From Limanda limanda (lineage: Eukaryota; Chordata; Actinopteri; Pleuronectiformes; Pleuronectidae), in the NCBI RefSeq assembly GCF_963576545.1, contig NC_083639.1, positions 12,974,498 to 13,038,497 on the forward strand: a DNA stretch of 64,000 nucleotides. Direction: 5' to 3'. Shown here piece by piece: positions 42,169-56,195 of this stretch. Under the pieces are notes generated by a model that saw only the letters and a list, made by a program, of their open reading frames with translations, was not told the origin of the DNA and ran no database searches. The position numbers and the translations under genes are program-made. Positions within the stretch are counted from its first letter, which is position 1. The number at the start of each line of letters is the position of its first letter.

Positions 42169-44709
42169 ATGAACTTCATCATGTGTTCCTGTGTTGTGCT
42201 GCTGGACCTCATGGCCATCCACAGTGAGTACATGCTTGGATCACTTTTGAGAAGAGAATATGTGTTGCTTTGCTTGTTGGTAAATGTTAGATTCTAGCTT
42301 TTCAAGGAGATGTCCAGTTTTCGGTTTCTCTTATTATTTTTTATTTTTAATATGTTTGTTTTTTCAGTTGTAAGGACAAGATTTTTAAAGGCAATAATGG
42401 GTAAATATAGTTAAGGTATGGGATGGTGTGATGTTTCTGAAACTTTTTTCATCTTACTTGTTGAGATTCTCTTTAAAGAAAAAAGGAAAAAGGCCGGCTT
42501 TGGCCTTCACAGGACTGTGGTAAACATGTCTGATTCAGGCCAAATGAAATGATTGGTGGACATACCTGACCGAGCTGCCGGCCTGTGTCCACCCAGTCTG
42601 TGCTCTGGTGAGCACGACCCGAGTCTTCAGTCAGAGAGACATACATTACTGAAGAGGAGACGATAGTCAAAGGTTTGCAAGTGAGCAAATATAGACCACA
42701 AAGAAGATGGTCTAGCAGTTGTGAGTCAGTGCACGTTCGGGAGAGTGGACGAGAGGCCTGATGGGACAGGGTGGGACGTATCTGCTGCAAAGTGTAGCCT
42801 GCTCCGAGGAATTGCAAAACTGCAAACTTACATTTTGATGCTTTAGTGTAATGGATTCAACCAATGAGAGGATGATAACCTTTGCTTTGATGGTAGATTT
42901 AGTTAATTATTTTACCCAGACTGTTCCTAGTCTCTGTTCGAAGCTCAGCTAACAAAATCAGTATCATATTTTCTGTATTAATAAACAAAATATCTGCATT
43001 CTTTTAAATGACTACCCTCTATTTTACAGGATCAACAGGTTAGTTTGTGATTACTCCTTATTACTTTTTTTTTTTTTAATGTTGTTTCTATCTTTTATGC
43101 TTTTATCTTTTTATCTTGTATTATTTTAATGTAAGGTGACCTTGGGTGATTTGAAAGGCGCCTCCAAATAAAATGTATTATTATTATTATTAGTGATCAT
43201 CTGAAATTCAAACACATTTACATTCCACTGTCAGAGGAAATACTGCTGTTCCCACCATGTCCTTATGTATAGCCTGAAGGCAATGTACAGAGGACGAGCT
43301 GTTACATAAGGCAGGTACAGTGTAGGGAGAGCCCCCACACTCTAATGTTTCAGGGAGTGAAGTGTAGGTCGGAGAAGGTCAGGTTATGCTGGATAACATT
43401 CATTACACAGTGGCCTCCCAGGTGACAGAGAACCATGGGTGGGATCAATAGGAAGGGGTGGGGGGCTCGCTCTTTACTTTTCTCTTTTGTTAAGATTGGC
43501 TTTTTAAGTGTCACTGAAATCCATACCTGGTGAGGTGTCACTTGCAGGGTGTTTTGGATATTTAGCGATTAAGGTGAAAACATCGTTCTCACTAAAGTTA
43601 ATTTAGACTCCATTTAATTGAACCCTAATCTACATGTCATCGGATTTGGGGAGGAAGACTTTCTACCAGGAAAAAAAACATGAAACTATTTAAAATCGAT
43701 CTATCACAGCTCTTTTTCCTCCCATTTCATGTCGGTGTTTGTTTTTCCACACAGGCCGTGTGCTCATGCAGGGCCGTATCGTAGGTGGTCACACCGCTGC
43801 ACCGAACTCCATCAAATACATTGTGTCACTGCAGAGCAGCCGGGGCCAACACTTCTGCGGTGGATCATTGGTTCACAGGTACTGGGTGCTGACAGCAGCA
43901 CACTGCAACATCGGGTAAGGATTTTATTATAGCTGCCACCAGTCAGCTGTTAGAACTCACAAAGAAACATTTTCATGATTTCTATGTTAAGAAGGTTACA
44001 TGCTTCTCTATGGTTTAATATATAAATGTAATGTCTGTGCTGTGGGCCTATCAATGGAAATGTTGGCCAGCCTGTTGTCCACTTTGGTCCAGAATCAAAT
44101 ATCTCATCATCTGTTGGATGGATTACCATGGTATTCATGCTCCCCAGATGATGAATCCTAACGACTTAGGTGATCCCATACTTTGGTATTTAACCAAATG
44201 CTAAATATAATGACAAAGAGATCAGCATCATCTCATCAATTTTGCTGATTGGCACATATTAGCATGCTAACACACCAAACTAAGACGGTGAACATGATGA
44301 ACATGACAGTTGCTGAACAACATGATGTTCGTCTTGCCATTGTGAGCCTGATACCATGCCGGCATTAACATTTAGTTCAAAGCACCGCTGTGCCTATTAG
44401 CTGCCAGCTTGGCTGGAGACTCAATGACATTCCTCTGGCATTCTTTCAGTAGAATCTGTAAAAGTCACTGTGTAGAGGCAAAGTTGGCATGATTTATTTT
44501 AGTGAGCAGATGGTCCCAACAGATGCCTAAAAGCAAGAATCCATTCTGCTACGACTAACGTCAAAATAATACAGCTTGATCATGACGCACAGTGAACCTC
44601 TTTACAGGGAAGTCAGGCAGCACACGGATACAGTCGAGTGGGCTGACCTTGGTACATCAACTTGGAGTGTGTGTGTGTGTGTGTCCGGTCTGTGCGTGTG
44701 TGTGTGTGC

Positions 44710-44741
<32 letters not shown>

Positions 44742-47398
44742 TCGAGAGAGAGTGAGAGGGTCTAGAAAATTGGCTGTATATCTGTTATACTATCCCAGCC
44801 TTGTCCGCACACAGTGAGCTGTTCCTTGGCAGAGAACCACCTCATGGCTTCACAGCGGTCACCTATGGGCTCACTCTGTGACTTTGTAAACTGGCCATAA
44901 TTATTAATGAATGTCATTCAGCATCGCTCCCAGCCTCCCTGCTTAATGATATGTCATCTGATTCAGTAAAATTATCACAGAAAAGACGAAAAAATAAGAA
45001 GCTAAAATATCATAATGTGTTGTCATCTCTTTCTTAGAAGTGCTCAAGACCATGATCTATCTTGTCTTATAATTGTGGATAGAAATGGTATAAAATTTAA
45101 ATGACTTATCTTCTAGGGCAGAACACATGATGATTGTGGCGGGTGACTACATAGTGAATAACTTTGAGGGTTATGAGCAGTATGCTAAACCCCACAGGCT
45201 GGTAACCCACCCCCTCTACAACAGGAGCACGAACAACGCTGACATCATGCTCATTAAGGTACTGCACAAACACAGATCTGGACAACAATGTTACCAGTGT
45301 TATCAGTGTCTATTTCATCGTCATCACTCTGCTTTGCTCGATGTCCTGTGTTTCACCAGTCTACCATTAACTCTCTGCAGCCCAGTAGGCAAAAAAACAT
45401 AACAAAATCCATGTTAAATATACTTTGATCTACAAAGACATCTTTATCTTTATGATGACCCGTGGCTGGAGGAATTATGTTTTGGGTCTATCTTCAAATT
45501 GGGTTTGAACGTTCTGGTGGACCCAATGATGACCTAATCAGATTTTGGAGGTCAAAGGTCATTGTTACCTTAAAAAAAATATGTTTTTGGTCTCGTGAAC
45601 ACAGCACCTCAGAAACACCTTGAGAGAGTTACTTCATATTTGGTGCAAAAGTTAAGTTGGACTCAAGGGTCACCTTAAATTTGGTGGTCGAGGGCCAAAG
45701 GTCAAGGTCAGTGTGACCTCACAAACCCATTTTTGCCTCGATAACATGTTATATTAAAACACCTCAAGATAGTCCTTTCAATTTTGAAACAAGTGTTCAT
45801 TAACACTCACAAGATTTGGGTGGTCAGAGGTCATGGTGGCCCTTAAAAAACCTCAAGTAGATGGAACCAGTTGAAAAAGCATAATTTTATCTACAGACAA
45901 TATGGAAAAAAGTGATCTTTAATGAATGATATGATATTTAGAATAAGCTGCTATGTCACATTATCACATATAATCTGTCCTGGTTTTCTGTGCAGCTGCG
46001 GGCCCCCATGGTGCTGAACCAATATGTGTCGCTGGTGCCTCTTCCCCGGCAGGGGACGGGTGTAGTTGAAGGCCGGGTGTGTCGGGTGTCTGGGTGGGGC
46101 TACAACAGGCTGGGTGAAGGCCAGGCCCGTTTCATCCTGAGGACGGTCAGAGTGCCCATTATTTCAACTGCAAGATGTAACAGCAGTGAGTCATTTAATG
46201 GAAATATCACAGCAAACATGATCTGTGCTGGCTACAGGACTGGAGGAAGAGATGCATGCAAGGTACGGGGATCGAATCCTTTCAAACCTTCTGTCATTAG
46301 TGTCAAGCAATAAAGGTGAACGGTTCCAGCTCTGAGATGAAGTGGGTGTTGGGATCTGTCTGATCTGGCCCGTGGTGACCAACATAATCATCTGATCCTT
46401 GAAAGGCCATTAATCTATTATTGAAATAACATATTCTCCAAGGCCCTGGCCATGGTTCCCAGTGTGTATGAAATGGCACAGGGGGATTACGCTTTTCATC
46501 AGCTCACATTAGAGCGAAACAATAACAGTTTTTGGGAAGCACATCCCCATGACACTGTGGATACAGTTCATCATGTCAGCGTAGTTCCGCTACAAGCGTT
46601 TATTAAACAGACGTGGCGGTCCACCCTAAGGAACTGTATTATGAAAGTTGCAGAAGAGGCAACAAAGCAACCCTGAAATAGCTCCAGGATAGAAAAGCTG
46701 GCTGTCGATTAAAGGTACAGTGACGGTCATCTGTTGGCACAAACAAACTGCGTGCACGGATTTGGCTATGAAAGAATCTCTGCCTCTAACTGAGAAAATA
46801 CATGAAATTCAGTGTGTGATATAGCAATATGCTATATTTGGTCTAAGGTAAGAAGCAGAATGACATGAAAAGTGCTATATTTAATGGCACAGTAAGCAAC
46901 TGCGTGTGTACAAGTAGAAGAAAGACGATTTTAGAAGGCCATATGACATTTTAAAAGGGCTAAACATATTTTGTATATACCTGTCCTGAAAAATAAATTT
47001 GAGCTTTTCTGCTGTAATTGTACTGCAACTGTAGACCAGCCACTTTCTGTCAGTTTAAGATTTCTCTGGTTTGAAGTTGTTATAGTAGTCTTCAGTGTTT
47101 TGCCTGATCTCCCACACAGAAGTGACCTCTGAGTGTATGCTGTAACACCAATCAAAGACATTAAAGCAGCTTGACCACATGTGACCTGTTGGAGGGTGTG
47201 GTCTTGTCCTCGCAGGGTGACTCTGGCGGCCCACTGGTGTGCGGGGGGCGTGTCTACGGTGTGGTCTCCTGGGGCAACGGCTGCGGGGATGCTAAGTTTC
47301 CGGGAGTCTACACGGTGGTGTCCAAGTTTCGCCGGTGGATAAATAGAACCATCTATGGATCCTACATCCGCTGCCCGAAATATGAAAGAAACGTATAA
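42169..47398 (+). CDS. Second trypsin-like serine protease (S1 family), complete
   Basis: Five coding exons (42169-42223, 43755-43914, 45117-45258, 45996-46262, 47216-47398) encode 268 residues with intron phases 1, 2, 0, 0, identical to the neighbouring protease. A signal peptide (about 1-18) and a propeptide ending VLMQGR precede mature IVGG at residue 27. The triad is His68 (LTAAHC), Asp114 (NADIMLIK) and Ser211 (GDSGGPL). Asp205 predicts trypsin-type specificity. As in the neighbour, the 22-157 and 128-232 disulfide cysteines are absent, and the propeptide has no acidic enteropeptidase motif. Several N-glycosylation sequons occur (NRST, NSSE, NITA, NRTI). An unusual C-terminal tail ([13 protein letters not shown]) carries an extra, apparently unpaired Cys. 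The sequences of the two proteases are well diverged, so the pair is old if it arose by duplication. The orthologue is not assigned, and the role is inferred to be a secreted, non-digestive protease. Confidence 0.9.
44040..44430 (+). repeat. Degenerate interspersed repeat in protease intron 2
   Basis: Phrases such as GTTGGATGGATTACCATGG, TTAGCATGCTAACAC and CAAAGCACCGCTGTGCCT are recognisable as a repeat abundant in percomorph genomes. There are no open frames. Confidence 0.65.
44668..44742 (+). repeat. (GT)n imperfect microsatellite
   Basis: GT dinucleotide array with several interruptions, in intron 2 of the plus-strand protease. Confidence 0.93.
45440..45860 (+). repeat. Interspersed repeat in protease intron 3
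   Basis: Contains CAAAGGTCAAGGTCAGTGTG and related phrases (GGTCAAAGGTCATTG, GGTCAGAGGTCATGG) typical of a common fish noncoding repeat. Decayed, with no coding sequence. Confidence 0.55.
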
Positions 47399-47599
47399 AA
47401 CTAAGATGATTCAAGTTTTATGTTTAAAGCTGCTTCTGTGTAAAATGTGCAGAGCTTCTCATTCACTGGACTAGATCCATAGATTTAGTTCTCCTAGAGG
47501 CAGATGTGTTTTCAGTCATGATCTGATTTTTCTGATAATGTTTTGAGTAAAGATGGTCCATCTCATATTGTCAGATTGGCTGTAAACGGTGCAACAGTT

Positions 47600-47672
47600 A
47601 ATAAAACTACTGTTCATGTGTCATTCCAGTCTTCATTGTTGAACTTTTGTACCAAAATTGAATGGCAATAAA
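47600..47672 (+). terminator. Candidate polyadenylation signals of plus-strand protease
   Basis: AATAAA at 47600-47605 and 47667-47672, about 200 and 270 bases after the stop codon. A 3' UTR of about 0.3 kb is plausible. Confidence 0.55.
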
Positions 47673-47699
47673 TATTCCGATTTAGTAAATGTGTGGGAT

Positions 47700-50100
47700 G
47701 ATTTGTGTCAAAATTAAATGGTGAACTCATTTTGTTGCCAGCAATGCACAAACCAAACTCTGGCTCTGTAGGGGGCCTATTGCATTTCTCTCACCTGAAT
47801 GTATAGTTCACAGCAACATGTAAACTCTCTCAGGGCCAAGGAAATGAGCGATGAATCATTTTCATGACTCATCACATTGTGAGGTTTACGAGCCAGACGA
47901 GAACACACGGGTGGGGCTGTTGGGAGAAACAAAGCGAACCTTGAAAACTATTTTTGGTCATGCAAATAGGCAAATGGTTTTTATTCAAAGAACCGGAGGC
48001 CATAATTGAGTCTGGTAAGTGTCTCCTATTATACATCTGTGGTTCCTCCAATTGGACTTCCAGGTTTGGTCACAGTGACGGGTACCTGAGACTAAATTAA
48101 CCCACGAACGCTCGCTTTCGTTGTTTAAATCACGGCTATTTTGAATCATGAACGTGGCCTTAGGGACCAGTAGGAGCTCTGAGGCTGCACTTTACACACA
48201 GCTGCTCCTCATTGGGGAGTTCAAACCATGTGGTGCTTAAGATCTGTTCTAATTTGTTCAAAGTGTATCGTAGAGGTTCTGTTGGGGGGGGGTGTAAGAT
48301 GATGAGTTTTGTTTAATACTCCTAATAAATAATAGCAAGGACTGCTTTTTCTCTGAATTTCAACTTTGAGTTTTGCTTTATTACTCATTACTATTTAATG
48401 TTGTGAATAAATTCTTGATACCAAGTCTTCAAGGATTCTAAGAACCAACCTCTCAAATAAAACTGTGGGTAACTTAAAGTGACAGATCTCCTCATGTGAT
48501 GTTGTAAAAAAAAAAGGTTTCTTCATGTTTGTGTCCACTGTGTAAGAGTTACCCAGGTTTGCTGTTCAATGCATGACAAAGAAAACACAACTCAGAACTG
48601 ATGTGTACACAACCACATGTGGTGAAACAACATTTGTGTAACTGAGAGAGATGCTCTGAAATGAAAGGTGAGCCTCTGATAAAAATCGTGGCTTCTGTGG
48701 GTCCACGGAGAGTAGGTGTGTCACGGCTGATATCACCTTTCATTTCATTGTCTGTGTAATGATATTTGATTGAGGTCACCTGAGAAAGAGTCCACGAGCT
48801 GTCACCGTTCAATCACTGTCCTTTGCTCTGTGTCCTTTACTCTCTATACCCCTTTGTGCAGCTGCTCCCAGACACAGACTTATGTAAACAGCACAGACTC
48901 CAGTAAAACCAATGAGAGTTTGCCACAAACCTAATGACGATCCCCGGGGGCTTCGTTTAACAAAGCAAACCAGTTTCCATACCACTGACTGCTATCTGAC
49001 TCTGTGTGGTAACAAAACACCAAGACCTTCTCAGACTGGATCTTGTTAGGTTTGAGTGTGTTATCTGAGCGCCTGCTATGAATCAAATAACATTTTATAT
49101 GTAAGGCCCAAATGCACAAATCCCAATTTTTCATAGGGCTTAACAATCTGTACAAGGTGCGACATCCTCTGCCCTCAACCCTCGACTAGGGGAGAGATCA
49201 GTAAGTCCAGATGTCAGTAACATACACCCAGGTCTGGTCAGCCTGTGGTGGGCCGACCTCAGCAGAAGGCCTTGTGGTTAAAAGGCTGAAACATCTATTG
49301 ATGCTCAGGTTCACAACTGGTGATATGTTCCTAACATCTGCTGGTGGTTGGCCACTTATCATCCAACTAGTGTGGAAGAACACACACAGGATATTCACAA
49401 TCCAGTACATTGTTCTAAAATGAAAAGTATTGCTGAGACATTATCAATCATCATCAAGAAGATTTAGAGGGAGGTCATTATACGGGTTAGGTCGGGTTAG
49501 GGTCTCTATATAGGATTTGGAATGAGGTCCAAAGATCTTTAAGGTTGTGCTCATTTATTTCATTAAGGGAATTCTCGAATCTTATCTCATGTACAACTGA
49601 CTTCACCTGCAGTGATTGTAACTGTAACTGTTATCCCTCAATGTGTTTTATGAGGCAATATGAAGATTAAAGAGTGTTTTTGATTTATATAAAAGAAAAC
49701 TACCAGTTCCAGGTTTTACATAACAAATATCCAGGTAATTTCATGTTTCCTGGAGCAAGTCCCTGATGTCCAGTTTTGACATTTTAACCTCCATCCAACC
49801 CTCTAGAAGAGTCGGTGAAAACAGTGCAGGCCCTCAGGATGTCTGTGCACCACTGGCCCCAGACTCGCAACCTCAGTCTATGAAAATACCGCCATCATCC
49901 GGAGAGCTCTGACACTCTTTAAACCCCCTTAATGGAAAAAATAAATATCAACATTTCTTTCTTCATTTTCAATCAGGTTGGAGGATTTTAGGAGTGGCCG
50001 TGCGTAAAACGACGTTTTCCCACCGTACCTGACTTGCCTCATGTATTTCCGTGCCATCTCTCAATAATAAATCACTCGTCATTGGTTTGATTTGCCTCCC
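47700..50100. other. Intergenic region, no gene seen
   Basis: AT-rich DNA between the protease 3' end and the camk2n1 upstream region. Short frames at 48549-48812 and 49198-49423 have no recognisable domain. Confidence 0.5.
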
Positions 50101-50174
50101 GGATCCCGGAGAGTGGAGCGAAATTCGTGCGCCACGACTCCTCCACAGCTCGAAGCTTCTCCGACCGGGCTGCA

Positions 50175-50275
<101 letters not shown>

Positions 50276-50560
50276 CCCCCCAGTGCAGCTCCCTCCCCAG
50301 CAGGTCTACCCGGGTTTTGCATCGCTCCTGGATTTGCATTTCTCCCTCCGCTTCTCCGTGCGTCGGGTTCAGCCGCTCGGAACCAGCGGGCGCTCCAGCT
50401 CCATTGTGCGTGCGCGTCCATTTCCAAGCGATACGCAAAAGAGAAAGAGGGACAATAAGAAAAACAACAACAAGCCCTGGACATTTTTTTTTGGAATGAT
50501 GTTGCCGAGGCTGCACCAGAGAAGAAACTGAGGACATTTTTTTTCTTTCTCTTGTTGTAA

Positions 50561-51920
<1,360 letters not shown>

Positions 51921-53626
51921 AGAGCGCGCTCGTCTCACCATCCCCCAAAAGACACTCTTGAAAAAGATTTTTTATGGCGATATTTACTAGTTTTAATCCA
52001 AAGACACTGTATATAAGCACTTTCTCTCATGTGGCAGCAAGCAGCACTTCCACACCCTCCTCTCCCTGTCAGTCATCATGGCCGTCCGGGTGACACACAC
52101 TGGCAGGGGTGGGAGATGGCAGCGAAGGAGACCCCTAGGTGGACCCCCCCCAACAAACACACACACACGCACACACACATATATATATGTATTTATACAT
52201 ACACATACACAAATGCCCTCGATCACAGGGTTTCGCCATAGATCCAAAAGTGAAGAAGACAACAAGCGAGGGGGGGGTGCGATGTAGAGGAAGGAGGCGG
52301 CGCTGTTAAAATGCAGAAATCAGGGACAGGATACAGAAATAAATCTAATATAAAAACTAAAGCACACACTTCTCCTATATGTTATCTATTAAACCTATGG
52401 TACCATTCTTTCTTCTCTTCATTTTGATCAAGGGAAAATAACTAATAGGATTTGTAAATATGGAGAGGGTAGCCCATATTTTCTTGCACAAAGTGGGAAT
52501 CGGTAAACTGGCTTGTTCTCTGTGTTGAAGACTTTATTTATTGATCCTTTGGAATATGTCTTTTGCAGTGACTAAAGGCCCAAGGGAGAGGTTTTTTTTG
52601 TATGTCAAGAAGACTTTGAGCGAATGAGAGTGATGTTTTTTTTCACTTAACAATTCTCGATGTTGCCTGAGTGTTTTTTGTTACCATATTTTGCAGCTAA
52701 TGAGTCATTTATATACAGTGTACCTCCCACCTGTTTGTAAGCTTCCCAGGCTTTCACCTGGATTGGTTGATACTGTAACTTGACTGTACACACCCTATTG
52801 ATAAACTATTTATATTGCATTGTGCATTATCGTGTGTGCCAAATCTCATGAGGGATATACTGTACCGGATAACTTGTTCTTTATTTATTTTTTTTGTGCT
52901 TTATACATTTACTCGGACAGTTCAGTTGTTTTGTTGGGTTGCCATTTTTAGGGCTCTTTCTTAAAACACTGAAATACCAACTCATGCATGGCAAATATAA
53001 AATCATGCATGCACGGCAGAAGTTCTGAAACTCTTGTGTATTCTTGAAGCACCTCGTATACAGCTTTGAATGACAAACCTCGAGAAACAGTCTTAATTCT
53101 GCGTTGTACTGTACGATTCTCACTGATTTGTACAGTGGCCTAATATCTTGTAATAAAGATTTGACAAAGTACTATTTACTGTTTAGTGTTGATTGTGGTT
53201 TACAATGCGGAATGATGTACTTGATGTTGCTTTCTGTCTTTTTTTAACTGTTTTAAAACTGTAGCAAAAACACAAAAGTATAGTTTTGTATCGGAGAGAT
53301 GAAGACAATAGCAGATATAGCTTGACTGACTTTCAGAGATGTCCCTTGTACAGTTTACCCTGCTGTTAATGGATCGCCTATGTGGATGCCAAGGAAGGAC
53401 AAGTCAGCATTTTCCACTGAGAAAGCAGTGTCCCAATCGTTGGAAAGATCCGAAAGATGAGCAACGGAAACATGAAATCTATGCTTTGTCGTGATTTGTT
53501 TGAAGGAGAGCACAGAGACACTCGGCTCTGACTGCTGCGCAGGAAACCACGATTTCAGAAAAGTGCTACAGTATTGCAAATGATTCTGTGGGGAAAATGT
53601 ACACCACTGCTTCCCAATGCAATAAA
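51921..53626 (+). other. Presumed camk2n1 3' UTR
   Basis: A long AT-rich stretch follows the stop codon without another gene. AATAAA signals occur at 53152-53157 and 53621-53626, which would give 3' UTRs of about 1.25 or 1.7 kb. From memory, mammalian CAMK2N1 also has a long 3' UTR. A short AC/AT array lies at about 52156-52210. Confidence 0.6.
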
Positions 53627-54904
53627 TGTCTGTTTGCACCTAAAATCTCAGCTCCTCTCTTTGATCAAGTCCTCCCTTTAACTCCATGGCCAGAGATGTA
53701 AATGGTGCAGGGGCACCGAGGCATGAGGAACACTGATGAGACGTGACATTTCCAACTCTGCTGTGGTGACTAAATGATTCATGTTATGTGACGATGCTCT
53801 GTCAGTGTACAGCATCTTAAAGCCCCCCCGACCACCAGGATTTGGACTGAGAACACATATGAGCACACACACACACACATAACCACACATGTGTATGCCT
53901 CAGCTCCAACTGCAGGCGAGACTAACATATTGCTTGTCTCTCCCTTCCCAGTCTTGACAGACATGAAAGGGACTGCCTGGGCCGGGTACCATGGTAACAG
54001 ATGCACCTTGCACTCAATGGGGGCTGCGGTGGGTTTTTTCGGTGCAGAATAGTCTTCCCCGAGCCTCGGCTAGATAACATCGCTATCTTTAATGGAATGT
54101 TCTCCATTCCCTTATCTGTGCCCTCTTCTCTCAAGACCCCCTATTCACTCAGTGGCGTGACCGCATTATCCTGCCCAAATAGTCCCTTCAAAACAGCAGT
54201 CAACCATGACGCTCACTGCAGTAACAGCCTATCCCCACACACAGCACGAGAGGATGTTACGCTCCTCGTTTGGAGGGAGTGAAACTTTAGGATGGTGTGG
54301 TTGATCTTGATCCTACGTAAATGTTGCAGTGAAAGCCTGGTATGACTGAATTAACGTCGGCTGTGATCATTCTTTACACATCCACAGCCAACATGTAAGA
54401 CTACAGCAGTGACATGCTGCTGAAAACCACAAGAGATGAAGAGTAGGGAAGAATCAAAATGCTCCTGCTGTAAATACCAATGCAGTGAAGCTTGTAGTGT
54501 CCAGCTTTTGTTTCTTAGCTTTTTCCTTTTTCATTACATCCATTGCAGGTACATGCCTCTCTGCAACCCAAGAAATTGACCACCCTGTCAACTGATATCA
54601 AAGATTATCAAAGGAGTCTCACCAAAGTTGAGAATTTCAGTTTTATAATATTAATCTTGCTTTTGTTCTCTATATTGAATCAGAATGTGGAATAAAAGCT
54701 TTTCAATTGCAACTGATACACTGAACAATATATAGCCCAAAAGGAAATATAATTTACAGCTCTTGACATTTACCTGCAACATCTTAACAGGTTAGTTACA
54801 GTATACATCTGTGATTTGAAATGAAGACATGAAACATGTAGATGGAAGGTAAATCTGAGTATTAAAAGTATTAAAAAGAAATTTTTTGTATTCCACCATT
54901 TTCT

Positions 54905-55745
54905 TCCTCTTCTCTGAGGTTGGGTCATATTGGCAACAGGTTTAGCAGAGTGTTCTAGACGTTTCTTTGCTCAGCAACGCTTTCCAACTCCTCTTAGGGA
55001 ATCCTGAGGTGTCCCCAGGCCAGATGTGATATATATAATCCCATCAGTGAGTTCTGCTTCTACCCCCGGAGGTGTCCTCCCAATGGGTGTGCCTCCAAGA
55101 GAAGGCATCCAGGAGGCTCCCAATCAGATGCCCGCACCACCTCAACAGGTTCCTTTTGACGCAAAGGAGCAGTGGTTCTATTTCAAGCTTCGTAAGGATG
55201 GCCGAACTCCTCTGGGATAGGGATCTCTAAGGCTCAGCTCAGCCACACCACAGAGAATTCTCATCTCGGCAGCTTCTATCCACCATCTCATGCGTTTGGT
55301 TATTATCCAGAGCTCAAGACCATCTGTGATGTGCAGAACTTAAATATGTAGCTTTGCTGTCTGGCTCAGCCTCTTCTTCATCACAGCAGTCTTACACATT
55401 ACTGCTTCACGTTAAGCATGTTCTGCTTACTTGTTGACACAAGCCTGAGATACGCCTTCATTTTAGGGCCCAAACCCCTAGGGAGCAGAGAACCATGGAG
55501 GTGCCGACTCTCCTCCTGACTCCTTCACACTGGGCTGAATCCCATCCCAGTGTACTCTGGAGTTCATTGTCTTATGAGGGAACAGAACCACATCGTCTGC
55601 AAAGAACAGTGTGACAGAAACACATTCTGCTTCTTTTCCATATATATATATCCATTTCCACATATCTCAAACATTTGTCTCCCACAGATATATTGATAGA
55701 CTGGTAAAAATGCTGGATGCTGTCCATACTCCTCATAGTTGACAA
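54905..55745 (-). mobile_element. Decayed LINE (non-LTR retrotransposon) reverse transcriptase
   Basis: On the minus strand this region keeps recognisable reverse-transcriptase wording, including the catalytic box FFADDVVLF (FADD at about 55592-55603), followed by a degraded continuation. Plus-strand phrases such as GAAGGCATCCAGGAGGC and AGATGCCCGCACCACCTC match the antisense of a LINE family very common in teleosts. Frames are broken throughout and no intact protein remains. Confidence 0.75.
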
Positions 55746-56097
55746 CAAATAACTCGGTATCTATGAGCTAATGAAGAAAGCGTAGCTACTTGCATACAGC
55801 TACACAATGAATAGATCCTTCAATATTACCACGAATGTAACAGAGCTTTTTTTCAACTAATTCAGACCTAACCAACACAGACTGATGAGAGGTCATTCAC
55901 TGATGCTGTGAGAGGGGGATAACTTTTGGGTTACATAGTGTAGCTGTGACACATGAGGAAGAGGAGGAAGACGCAGGAAGAAGAGGCGAAACATGAAGTC
56001 ACTAAGGAGGAAAAACATGGATGGGAGAAAGGGAAGATGAAGATCATCCGTTGGGAACCGACACCAGGAGGAAAACCACACCCTTCATACACTTTAT

Positions 56098-56135
56098 GAC
56101 ACACACACACGCGCACACACACACACACACACACA

Positions 56136-56195
<60 letters not shown>
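56098..56195 (+). repeat. (CA)n microsatellite
   Basis: CA array with GC and TC interruptions. The frames across it are repeat translations. Confidence 0.96.

Noticed and set aside
49480..49505. Telomere-like GGTTAGG words
   Set aside because: Only two imperfect words, far too short for an interstitial telomere array.
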